Shown: positions 1 through 4,765 of the stretch, in pieces
Numbering within the stretch: position 1 is the stretch's first letter
Layout: each line of letters opens with the position of its first letter
Source of the DNA: Candidatus Bipolaricaulota bacterium
Lineage (GTDB): Bacteria; Bipolaricaulota; Bipolaricaulia; RBG-16-55-9
Assembly (NCBI GenBank): GCA_018609825.1
Contig: JAHEOA010000190.1
Span: 1-7,032 of the forward strand
Length of the DNA: 7,032 nt
Direction: 5' to 3'
Notes under the pieces: generated by a model
What the model was told of the DNA's origin: nothing
The model's database searches: none
The model's input: the letters and a program-made list of their open reading frames with translations, nothing else
Translations under genes and position numbers: made by a program

Positions 1-126
1 ATCGCCGCCCGGAACATCCGGGCAAGGGCACTTGTAAACGTGCCTATCGCAGTCCGTTGTGATTCGTATCACTCTGCGGATCACCGCTCCCTTGCGAAAC
101 ATGGAACTGCAAGCTCCTCGCTTTAG
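1..126 (+). CDS. tnpB: TnpB RNA-guided nuclease, C-terminal end (partial, enters from left edge)
   Basis: Plus-strand frame 1 is open from base 1 to a TAG at 124-126 and encodes 41 residues. It begins IAARNIRARALVNV and ends in a Ser/His-rich tail, HGTASSSL. The AARNIRARAL segment resembles the end of the RuvC-III motif of TnpB (typically D-x-N-A-A-x-N-I, followed by a short basic helix). The catalytic Asp would lie about two codons left of the window, so it cannot be checked here, and neither can the zinc-finger cysteines. TnpB is the guide-RNA-directed DNA nuclease of IS200/IS605 elements. Two things support the call: the stop codon sits inside the loop of a terminal hairpin, as is common where tnpB overlaps the right end of the element, and the remaining tail is also able to fold as RNA. 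The gene is convergent with the phage tail operon. Because only the C-terminus is visible, an IS607-type TnpB or a degraded copy cannot be excluded. Confidence 0.75.
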   Translation: MAARNIRARALVNVPIAVRCDSYHSADHRSLAKHGTASSSL

Positions 127-143
127 CGAGGGGTAGTTTACAA
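7..143 (+). ncRNA. Candidate TnpB guide RNA scaffold (omega/reRNA); guide would start at about 144
   Basis: The plus strand can fold as successive stems: 7-12 with 18-23 (GCCCGG/CCGGGC, 5-nt loop); 27-31 with 40-44 (GGCAC/GTGCC, 8-nt loop); 47-52 with 74-79 (one G-U) enclosing 59-63 with 68-72 (GTGAT/ATCAC, loop TCGT); and 114-121 with 126-133. The loop at 32-39 (TTGTAAAC) is exactly complementary to 136-143 (GTTTACAA), which would form a pseudoknot right at the 3' end of the scaffold. TnpB guide RNAs are known to derive from the tnpB 3' end plus the element right end, with the guide read from flanking DNA. The 5' end is unknown and may lie left of the window. The predicted guide is about 144-163, phage sequence. 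Folding was done by eye; no energies were computed. Confidence 0.6.
114..133 (+). repeat. Subterminal right-end hairpin with tnpB stop codon in its loop
   Basis: CTCCTCGC at 114-121 pairs with GCGAGGGG at 126-133 around the loop TTTA (122-125). One pair (T115-G132) is a G-U wobble in plus-strand RNA and would be a mismatch on the minus strand, so the full fold belongs to the plus strand. The tnpB TAG (124-126) spans the end of the loop and the first paired base. In this family such hairpins are recognised by the TnpA transposase on single-stranded DNA and also form the last stem of the guide RNA. No T-tract follows, so it is not an intrinsic terminator. Confidence 0.7.
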
Positions 144-194
144 GCACGCACTCTCCCTATGAAGTGGGTTCAACGGGTCAACCGAACGACACCG
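144..194. other. Short noncoding flank between the insertion element and the tail-tube gene
   Basis: About 51 nt of presumed phage sequence. On the minus strand, TGA triplets follow the tube TAA in the other two frames (GGTTGACCCGTTGAACC). No terminator hairpin with a T-tract is visible for the tail operon, so minus-strand transcripts probably continue into the element, antisense to tnpB. The first 16-20 nt beside the element would serve as the TnpB guide. Confidence 0.5.
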
Positions 195-608
195 TTAGGA
201 TGTGGGCGTGGTGCCCGTGGCGCCCTGCCAGTGAGCGATGCCGACAAGGATCGTGGCCTCGCCCGTCACCTTGTCCTTGCTGCGGGCGAAATCCGGCTGC
301 TGTTGGATGTGGCAGGACTCGCCGGTAAAGCTGTCCTTCGTGCCCGACTCGTCCTGCGCTTCGATCTGGAACTCGGTATCAATGGAATCGCGGAGCAGCT
401 TCATGATCTGGCCCTCCCAGGCGTGCTCGGAGATCGTCAGCTCACAGGTCGCCCCGCGATGCGGGTTCTTCCGAAAGGACGTCGGCCCGTCCGTGCTGGA
501 TTCGAGGTTCCACCGCTCCTCCGAAGGCGAAATGGTGAACTCGTCCCAGCCCACGATGACGGTTCCGTTGATACGCAGCGTGGCAAATTCCGGGTTGTAC
601 GTAATCAA
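195..608 (-). CDS. Tail tube protein (DUF3277-like)
   Basis: A 137-residue protein that would form the inner tube of the contractile tail, stacking as hexameric rings under the sheath. The N-terminus has the pattern seen in DUF3277-type tubes: ITYNPEFATLRINGTVIVGW, then a stretch with W/E/S and TDGPTSFRKNP (roughly 37-49), then an alternating beta segment ATCELTISEHAW and a C-terminal beta strand GEATILVGIAHWQG. Length fits small tube proteins. The start is chosen at TTG (608-606) because GGAGG lies 6 nt upstream (619-615). The frame is open further upstream, but an earlier start at 650 would put 14 odd residues over the upstream hairpin. The position directly after the sheath gene is the standard sheath-tube order. 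The family call is from remembered pattern only. Confidence 0.75.
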   Translation of the reverse strand: MITYNPEFATLRINGTVIVGWDEFTISPSEERWNLESSTDGPTSFRKNPHRGATCELTISEHAWEGQIMKLLRDSIDTEFQIEAQDESGTKDSFTGESCHIQQQPDFARSKDKVTGEATILVGIAHWQGATGTTPTS

Positions 609-614
609 TGCGAA

Positions 615-619
615 CCTCC
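615..619 (-). promoter_or_regulatory. Ribosome-binding site of the tail tube gene
   Basis: GGAGG on the minus strand, 6 nt before TTG at 608. It decides the non-AUG start. It lies 9 nt after the strong hairpin at 629-658. Confidence 0.75.
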
Positions 620-628
620 AAATGCGAA

Positions 629-658
629 AGCGGGAGACGGGCGAACCCATCCCCCGCT
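629..658 (-). promoter_or_regulatory. 13-bp TTCG-capped RNA hairpin between sheath and tube genes
   Basis: On the minus strand, AGCGGGGGATGGG (658-646) pairs along its whole length with CCCGTCTCCCGCT (641-629) around a TTCG loop (645-642). It has eleven Watson-Crick pairs and two G-U pairs. Both wobbles become A-C mismatches on the plus strand, so the structure is specific to the mRNA of the tail operon. No T-tract follows (TTCGCATTTGG), so it is not a typical intrinsic terminator. It ends 9 nt before the tube ribosome-binding site. Likely roles are mRNA stabilisation or processing to raise tube expression over sheath, or control of access to the tube start. Confidence 0.75.
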
Positions 659-659
659 C

Positions 660-680
660 GCGTCACTCAGTTCAAGTCAG
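660..680 (-). repeat. Related CTGA-rich stop cluster after the sheath gene
   Basis: The minus strand reads CTGACTTGAACTGAGTGAC, starting 8 nt after the sheath TAA and giving TGA in all three frames. It shares the CTGACTTGA core with the motif at 2747-2730, and lies just before the hairpin at 658-629. Confidence 0.45.
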
Positions 681-687
681 CTCGTCG

Positions 688-2235
688 TTAGACCGCTCCG
701 GGGACGACCGTGAAGCTCTGGAACTCTTGGAAGGTGGCGTAGACCGTGAGCTTCACTTCCTCGATGGCCCCGGCCGGATGGATCAAAATGGTGATGCCGG
801 TCAACTGGCGTGCGGCACGCTCCAGCGTCGGAATGTCCTTGAGGTCGGGCATCCGAATCTCGTAGAGCGGGCGCAGGTTGCCGTTTTCGTCGTAGTCGAC
901 GGCGATGACTTGCCGTGTCGTCGCCAGGGCCAGCTCCTCGTTGATCGCGCCCTTAACCACGCTCATGCCGCGCGGATCAAGCGGCAGCTTGGGGTTGTTG
1001 CGCAGGGCGCGCAGGATGTTGGACTGGATGCGCAGCCGCAGCCAATCCTTGTCGCGGCGCCAGTCGGCAAAAGAGCCGTCCGTGGCCCAGGAGCCGGTCA
1101 TGACCGGCGCACCGCGCGCCTTGGCGTAGGTGAACAGGCCCGGCGAACCCGGCGCCTGCCCCCGCAGCACGGCGATGTCGTTGTCGTTGACCTTGGCGGC
1201 GGGGATGCCGTTGAGCCGCTTCCACTTCAGCGTCAGACCGCCCGGCGAAATGCCGCCCCAGAGGCCGACAATCGCCGCTTCGGGGAAGAGCGCCTCGCTC
1301 TGGTCGTGCCAGAAGATGAGCGCCCGGTCAGTGCTCATGTTTTGCGCCATGGTGTGCATCGTGCTCGGGCTCTCCAGGTTGTTGTCATCCTTGGACGTGC
1401 CCCGGTTGCCCGTGGCGTAGAACATGAGGCGCGAGGAAACGGCATCGGCCAGCTCCTCCCGGTCGCCGTCCAAGCCCGGAACCTTGTCGCCGTCGTCGTA
1501 ATCGCGCGTGGGGCAGAGGAGGAAGTACGGGTGCTCGCGGTCGTTCTCCTGGATGGTCTGCCACATCACGTTGAGCGCCCGCGTCAGCTCAGCGGGGCTA
1601 TCGGACGTGTTGCTCCGGTCCAGGCTGACCATCGACACTGTCTGGAACGTGCCGGAACCCGTGCCCGGATCGGCGTTGTCGGGGTCGAGCGACACCGCAA
1701 AGTGTTCCGTGGCGGCGTCGCTTTCGTTGATGGCAGTGCGTACCTCGTCGGCCGTGGCCGTAATCGTTCCCGCACCGTCGTTGGCGAGGTTGACCGTCAG
1801 CTTGTGACCGTAGGTCGTCGCTGAGACGCTGACCGTCGTGTCGTCCTCGCCGCCGCCGGGATCAACCGCCTCGAACTCCAGGTCGTCGCCGACGGGGCCG
1901 AAGTCGGCCGCCTTGATGATGAGGCCCGAGTCAGTGCTGGTGTCGCCGACCTTGACCGTGGCGAACTTGTACTCGGTGCGCTGGATGTTGAAGATGGCCA
2001 GCCGCTCAACGTGCGGCTTCTGGCTGAGAATGCGATTGGCCATCTTGTAGGCCGGGGCGGTCGTGTCGTGGTCTTGGCCGACCGCGTCGATGCTCGTGTA
2101 CTCGCGGAACTCATCCTGAAGGTCCGTCTTGCCGGGGTTGATGTCGAGGATCACCGGCATGGACACACTCGGCACGGCCAACGGGAAGGTTGCGTCAATG
2201 ATGGAGACGGAAATGTCGGAATCGAACCAGGCCAT
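688..2235 (-). CDS. Contractile tail sheath protein (DUF3383-like) with an inserted domain
   Basis: A 515-residue protein that would form the outer, contracting cylinder of the tail. The C-terminal third carries the pattern I associate with DUF3383: ARGAPVMTGSWATDGSFADW (373-392), then DWLRLRIQSNIL (397-408), and near the end IPTLERAARQLTGI followed by HPAGAIEEVKLTVYATFQ (486-503). A stretch about 306-343 (ALIFWHDQ..WGGISPGGLTLKWKRLNGI) also fits. Residues about 94-207 look like an inserted beta-rich module (PVGDDLEFEAVDPG, HKLTVNLANDGAGTITATAD, EVRTAIN) of a type found in many phage tail proteins. The protein is Asp-rich (for example DYDDGDKVPGLDGDRE). The ATG at 2235 lies 2 nt after the preceding stop, suggesting translational coupling; a GGGGG-rich stretch upstream may serve as the ribosome site. 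Stops in all three frames follow the gene. Confidence 0.83.
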   Translation of the reverse strand: MAWFDSDISVSIIDATFPLAVPSVSMPVILDINPGKTDLQDEFREYTSIDAVGQDHDTTAPAYKMANRILSQKPHVERLAIFNIQRTEYKFATVKVGDTSTDSGLIIKAADFGPVGDDLEFEAVDPGGGEDDTTVSVSATTYGHKLTVNLANDGAGTITATADEVRTAINESDAATEHFAVSLDPDNADPGTGSGTFQTVSMVSLDRSNTSDSPAELTRALNVMWQTIQENDREHPYFLLCPTRDYDDGDKVPGLDGDREELADAVSSRLMFYATGNRGTSKDDNNLESPSTMHTMAQNMSTDRALIFWHDQSEALFPEAAIVGLWGGISPGGLTLKWKRLNGIPAAKVNDNDIAVLRGQAPGSPGLFTYAKARGAPVMTGSWATDGSFADWRRDKDWLRLRIQSNILRALRNNPKLPLDPRGMSVVKGAINEELALATTRQVIAVDYDENGNLRPLYEIRMPDLKDIPTLERAARQLTGITILIHPAGAIEEVKLTVYATFQEFQSFTVVPGAV

Positions 2236-2237
2236 GG

Positions 2238-2636
2238 TTAGGCGACCCCCTTCCCGAGAAACTCAATCGTGCCGTCCGAGAGCAACGCCTCGAAGCGGTT
2301 GTTCTGGCGCAGCTCGGCCCACTCCTTGTCGCTCAGCGTGTGCTCGGCGTTGGCCGGGATGATGTACTTGTTGGCGCGATAGGTGACGGGGGCAGTCAGT
2401 TCGCTGCGCACAATCAACTTGCTGGGGTCATCGGGGTCCTCGCGGAGCACGAAGACTTCCGCGTCCGCAATCGCCCCCTTCAGACGGTCACAGTTGCGCT
2501 CCAAGGCGCGGTAGGCGTCGGCGTCGACCTTCTGGTCGCCCGGCACCAACACAATCTCCACGGGAAAGAACCCGCGCCGATGCGGCGCCACCTGTTGACC
2601 GCCATCCGGTTCGTTCATCAATACCTTGACTGGCAT
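2238..2636 (-). CDS. Phage structural-region protein of 132 residues with internal duplication
   Basis: I do not recognise a named family. The protein shows two similar segments of about 38 residues, 27-64 (EIVLVPGDQKVDADAYRALE to AEVFVL) and 90-127 (KYIIPANAEHTLSDKEWAEL to GTIEFL). Each runs: hydrophobic strand with Pro, turn, acidic residue, helix with an aromatic, and a closing beta strand. This resembles a small module in phage proteins of the form beta-strand, PG-x-N-x-V, W/Y helix, final strand, here apparently in tandem. The start ATG at 2636 has AAGGAG 9 nt upstream. The gene is preceded by a 105-nt spacer and ends 2 nt before the sheath start, so it is probably translated together with the sheath. 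It could be a neck, sheath-associated or tail accessory protein; that is inference from position. Confidence 0.7.
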   Translation of the reverse strand: MPVKVLMNEPDGGQQVAPHRRGFFPVEIVLVPGDQKVDADAYRALERNCDRLKGAIADAEVFVLREDPDDPSKLIVRSELTAPVTYRANKYIIPANAEHTLSDKEWAELRQNNRFEALLSDGTIEFLGKGVA

Positions 2637-2741
2637 GGGGTCACACTCCTTCGTCTGTCATCGGGCAATCCCATCCCCATCGGCATAGAACGACCATGCC
2701 GTCGGGCGAACCGTCGCTCGTTGTTGGGCGTGTCAAGTCAG
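2637..2741. other. 105-nt spacer with a 6-bp inverted repeat
   Basis: No gene is visible. On the minus strand the spacer starts with the CTGACTTGACAC stop-cluster motif after the upstream gene. It then contains an inverted repeat CGGCAT/ATGCCG (2701-2696 and 2686-2681) with a 9-nt loop, and ends with the AAGGAG ribosome site of the 132-residue gene. A TTGACA match (2736-2731) has no convincing -10 partner, so I do not call a promoter. The spacer is the longest within the cluster downstream of the capsid gene and may be where a separate transcript begins. Confidence 0.4.
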
Positions 2742-2747
2742 TCAGTT
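2730..2747 (-). repeat. CTGA-repeat stop cluster at the end of the 310-residue gene
   Basis: AACTGACTGACTTGACAC on the minus strand contains the gene's own TGA (2744-2742) and further TGAs, one of them in a second frame. It is nearly the same as the motif after the capsid gene. Confidence 0.6.
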
Positions 2748-3674
2748 GCCGACGAAGTCCGAGGCGGTGCGCCACGTTCCGACCGGCTGCTCGCCGAAGA
2801 ACGTCTGCACCTGAAGCATCGCCGACGTGATGGGATCGCGTTTGCGCTCAATCGTCGCCACCGCCTGGAACGTCACGTCCAGATCGGCGCGATGGAAAAT
2901 CTCTTGGCGGTCGGAGACCTGTTGCGCGGGCGTCAGGCTGCCGGATTCCTCGACCCGCAGCTCGTGGAGATTCTGAGGGTGCGGTTGCCCCTCATTGCCC
3001 CACAGGCACCCCACCAACAGGTCCTCATCCGCCACCTCGTTGAAATACTCAAGCAGTAGGTTGCCGAGCAGGTTGCTTTGCCGTTCGCGGCGCGCCAGGC
3101 CGGACCACTGCATCGCCGTAGTGCCGTGCAAGGGACGCTGGAAGTAATAGTCGGAGCGCCAAACCGTGAAGCCGACGCCGTTGTTGAAGAGGATGGGCGC
3201 GTTGAGCTTGGCACGGTGCTCGTCCAGGAATTGGAGAATCCGTGCCGACTTGTCCGTGTCGTCGTTGACCACCAGGTCCCAGGGGAGCGCGTCGTTGGCG
3301 CTGAAGCTCGTATCGCTGACGAGCAGCGTGCCGTGATCTCGGGCGCGCGTCGTCGTTCCCGTCATGACCTCAGTGGCCCGAGGCACCTCGCGGTCGTTAT
3401 TCCTCATCGGCTTGGGCCAGCCCACGTCCGAGGGCGCAAACAGCGTCGTGAACGAGTAGAGGATCTTCGGATGGGCGTCGCGGCTCCCCGACGGCGGCTG
3501 AACCGATCCCTCGTCCTGAAAAGGAACGATGCGGTCCATCCAAGTCGACTTGGGATCGTTCACGCCCGCAAGGTTGTTGAACGAGGCATGGGCGTCCTTC
3601 TCCACGAGAAAGTCCGCCAATCCGTCGATCAGCACCCGCGTCAGGTCGTCGTAGGGGAACGGGGATTGGGTCAT
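2742..3674 (-). CDS. Putative neck or tail-terminator protein (310 residues)
   Basis: No firm family match. The N-terminus (DDLTRVLIDGLADFLVEK, 9-26) is a helix like the one that opens many tail-terminator proteins. Near the C-terminus, FHRADLDVTFQAVATIERKR (260-279) followed by PITSAMLQVQTFF resembles the beta-strand/helix ending of the LIC_12616-type neck terminators often encoded just before DUF3383 sheath genes. The protein is about twice the usual length for a terminator; the middle (about 65-235) has aromatic-rich segments (VWRSDYYFQRPLHG, MQWSGLARRERQSNLL) of unknown role. The ATG at 3674 lies 3 nt after the stop of the zinc-ribbon gene, with only a weak AGGTG upstream, suggesting coupling. 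The position between the gp10-like gene and the sheath fits a head-tail completion role. An alternative is a tail fibre or decoration protein. Confidence 0.5.
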   Translation of the reverse strand: MTQSPFPYDDLTRVLIDGLADFLVEKDAHASFNNLAGVNDPKSTWMDRIVPFQDEGSVQPPSGSRDAHPKILYSFTTLFAPSDVGWPKPMRNNDREVPRATEVMTGTTTRARDHGTLLVSDTSFSANDALPWDLVVNDDTDKSARILQFLDEHRAKLNAPILFNNGVGFTVWRSDYYFQRPLHGTTAMQWSGLARRERQSNLLGNLLLEYFNEVADEDLLVGCLWGNEGQPHPQNLHELRVEESGSLTPAQQVSDRQEIFHRADLDVTFQAVATIERKRDPITSAMLQVQTFFGEQPVGTWRTASDFVGN

Positions 3675-3677
3675 GGA

Positions 3678-3785
3678 TCACACCTGGAGCGACTCGCCGC
3701 AATGGGGGCAGTCAAAGCCCGCTTCGGCCCACTCCTCGTCGTCGAAGACGTGCTCGCAGTGCGGGCACGCCAGCTTGATCGCCAT
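3678..3785 (-). CDS. 35-residue zinc-ribbon mini-protein
   Basis: A small minus-strand ORF, ATG at 3785-3783 and TGA at 3680-3678. It begins MAIKLACPHCEHVFDDEEW and ends FDCPHCGESLQV. Two CPHC knuckles (Cys 7/10 and Cys 26/29), separated by 15 mostly acidic residues, form a complete C4 zinc-ribbon. It starts 7 nt after the stop of the gp10-like gene and ends 3 nt before the next start, filling the gap exactly, so it is very likely translated as part of the operon. There is no clear Shine-Dalgarno of its own. Small zinc ribbons occur in phage genomes as nucleic-acid or protein-binding adaptors (compare the Com regulator of Mu-type phages), but nothing here fixes a function. It is too short for most gene finders. 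Confidence 0.75.
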   Translation of the reverse strand: MAIKLACPHCEHVFDDEEWAEAGFDCPHCGESLQV

Positions 3786-3792
3786 GGCAGAG

Positions 3793-4317
3793 TTACTCGT
3801 CACGCTCCACGTAGGTCACGCTGTTGAACATCGCGCCGGTTTCAAACAGCAGCGTGTCGTCGCCCTTGCGCTCGACCGTTGCCGTCGCCAGTTGAGGGTG
3901 GTTGACCTGCTTGATGTGCTTCTTAATGAGCTTGACGAGCGTCTCGCCCATCCGTTCCTTGATGTCTTGAGTACGCCGACCCATCATGAGCGCCGAGAAC
4001 CATTGGCGCAGCATCTCGTCCTTGCGCCGCCCGTCGAACTCCTCGGCGGCATGTTCCATGAAGGCCCAGCCGCGATAGCTCATGGCGTCCGTGGCCCCGC
4101 TACCCGCATGGGGCACGGGATAGCGCGGATACCAGTTGGGAGGAATGTCCTGGCCCTTGTAGCGGTTGTTGATCGCACGGGCTTTGACGATGTTCTCCTC
4201 CGAGACTTCCTCTTCAGGGAACCCCGCCGCTGCCACGCCCGTCTGATCCGCAAGCTCATCCAGGGCGTCGAGCTTGTTGTCAAATTGTCGGTTGGCTTGG
4301 GCTTTCACGCGAATCAT
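3793..4317 (-). CDS. HK97-gp10 / Mu-G-like head-tail joining or tail completion protein
   Basis: A 174-residue protein with the family pattern: a V-x-V-like N-terminal strand, a middle region ENIVKARAINNRYKGQDIPP (41-60, corresponding to the usual A-x-x-N-E-x-G-x-x-x-I-P-P), an aromatic/proline stretch NWYPRYPVP, the helical DIKERMGETLVKLIKKHIKQ (118-137), and the typical end PQLATATVERKG then LLFETGAMFNSVTYV (156-170). The end corresponds to the conserved P-L-x-x-x-T-x-x-x-K and L-x-D-T-G-x-L-x-x-S-I/V. Proteins of this group act in joining heads to tails or completing the tail tube. The ATG overlaps the upstream stop by 4 nt (ATGA), so expression is likely coupled. Confidence 0.7.
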   Translation of the reverse strand: MIRVKAQANRQFDNKLDALDELADQTGVAAAGFPEEEVSEENIVKARAINNRYKGQDIPPNWYPRYPVPHAGSGATDAMSYRGWAFMEHAAEEFDGRRKDEMLRQWFSALMMGRRTQDIKERMGETLVKLIKKHIKQVNHPQLATATVERKGDDTLLFETGAMFNSVTYVERDE

Positions 4318-4763
4318 GGCGTCACGTAGTTCGGGTCGCGTTGCATCAGGAACCAGCGGTAGCCGCCCAGCTCCGTGAAGTTGGCGATCTCTTGGACCAC
4401 TTCGTAGGCATCAACGTCTCTCCCGAATGGGAAGGTCCGCGTGCCGTCCTTGTTATCGCCTTGGACGTGGACTGAGATCGCATTGCCGTCGGTGTCGTGG
4501 ATCTGCCCGTCGGTGGTGGGCACGATCAGCTCCATCTCGTGGGCCTCTTGCGGCCCTTGGTCGCGGAACTGGACGCCCATATCCGAATCCGTCGACTGGG
4601 CGGAGAACGCAACGGCCCGAATCTGGGCTTGATCCACACCGCCCGGAATCCAGGCGTTGGTGTACGGATCGCGATGGCCTTCTTGGGGCACGTCGACGTC
4701 GATGGGGGCAACCTTGTTCGCCCACTTGTGCGCCGTCTTCTGAATCCGAGAGAGAATGGCCAT
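4314..4763 (-). CDS. Putative neck (head-tail stopper) protein
   Basis: A 149-residue protein; I cannot assign a family with certainty. It opens with a basic helix (AILSRIQKTAHKWANKV), then DVDVPQEGHRDPYTNAWIPG (23-42). The middle is beta-rich (VQFRDQGPQEAHEMELIVPT and ISVHVQGDN), and it ends with YEVVQEIANFTELGGYRWFL (120-139). A compact beta protein between an adaptor and a gp10-like gene is the usual place of the stopper or head-closure protein in such clusters. It begins 2 nt after the adaptor stop (TGACGATG) and its own stop overlaps the next start by 4 nt, so it is tightly coupled on both sides. The role is inferred from position and size. Confidence 0.5.
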   Translation of the reverse strand: MAILSRIQKTAHKWANKVAPIDVDVPQEGHRDPYTNAWIPGGVDQAQIRAVAFSAQSTDSDMGVQFRDQGPQEAHEMELIVPTTDGQIHDTDGNAISVHVQGDNKDGTRTFPFGRDVDAYEVVQEIANFTELGGYRWFLMQRDPNYVTP

Positions 4764-4765
4764 CG

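Larger units (their letters stand above)
1..143 (+). mobile_element. Right end of an IS200/IS605-family (TnpB) insertion
   Basis: The region holds the tnpB 3' end, a subterminal hairpin (114-133), and a short tail TAGTTTACAA (134-143). This is the usual layout of IS200/IS605 right ends: imperfect hairpin, then roughly 10 nt to the cleavage site, with no inverted terminal repeats and no target duplication. The exact boundary is inferred. I place it at about 143 because ACAA resembles the TCAA-type right cleavage tetranucleotides of the family, and because pairing with the upstream loop ends there. The left end and any tnpA gene are outside the window. The element lies 51 nt beyond the tail-tube stop codon, so it sits between the tube gene and whatever tail gene followed it. 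Confidence 0.7.

Noticed and set aside
114..140. Intrinsic terminator for tnpB or for the tail operon
   Set aside because: The hairpin is not followed by a T-tract on either strand; it is better explained as the right-end hairpin of the insertion element.
609..650. Longer tail-tube protein starting at 650
   Set aside because: The extension lies across the strong hairpin and gives a basic/aromatic N-terminus unlike tube proteins; GGAGG at 615-619 selects TTG 608.
238..1824. 528-residue plus-strand ORF antisense to the sheath and tube genes
   Set aside because: It has no recognisable domain, is rich in Arg and Val of the kind produced by antisense reading of GC-rich genes, and overlaps a well-supported sheath gene.
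2700..2741. Promoter with TTGACA (2736-2731, minus strand)
   Set aside because: No acceptable -10 hexamer at 16-18 nt; the TTGACA is explained as part of the repeated stop-cluster motif.
3078..3827. 249-residue plus-strand ORF opposite the 310-residue gene
   Set aside because: Antisense shadow; it also runs through the zinc-ribbon gene, whose cysteine pattern is clear on the minus strand.
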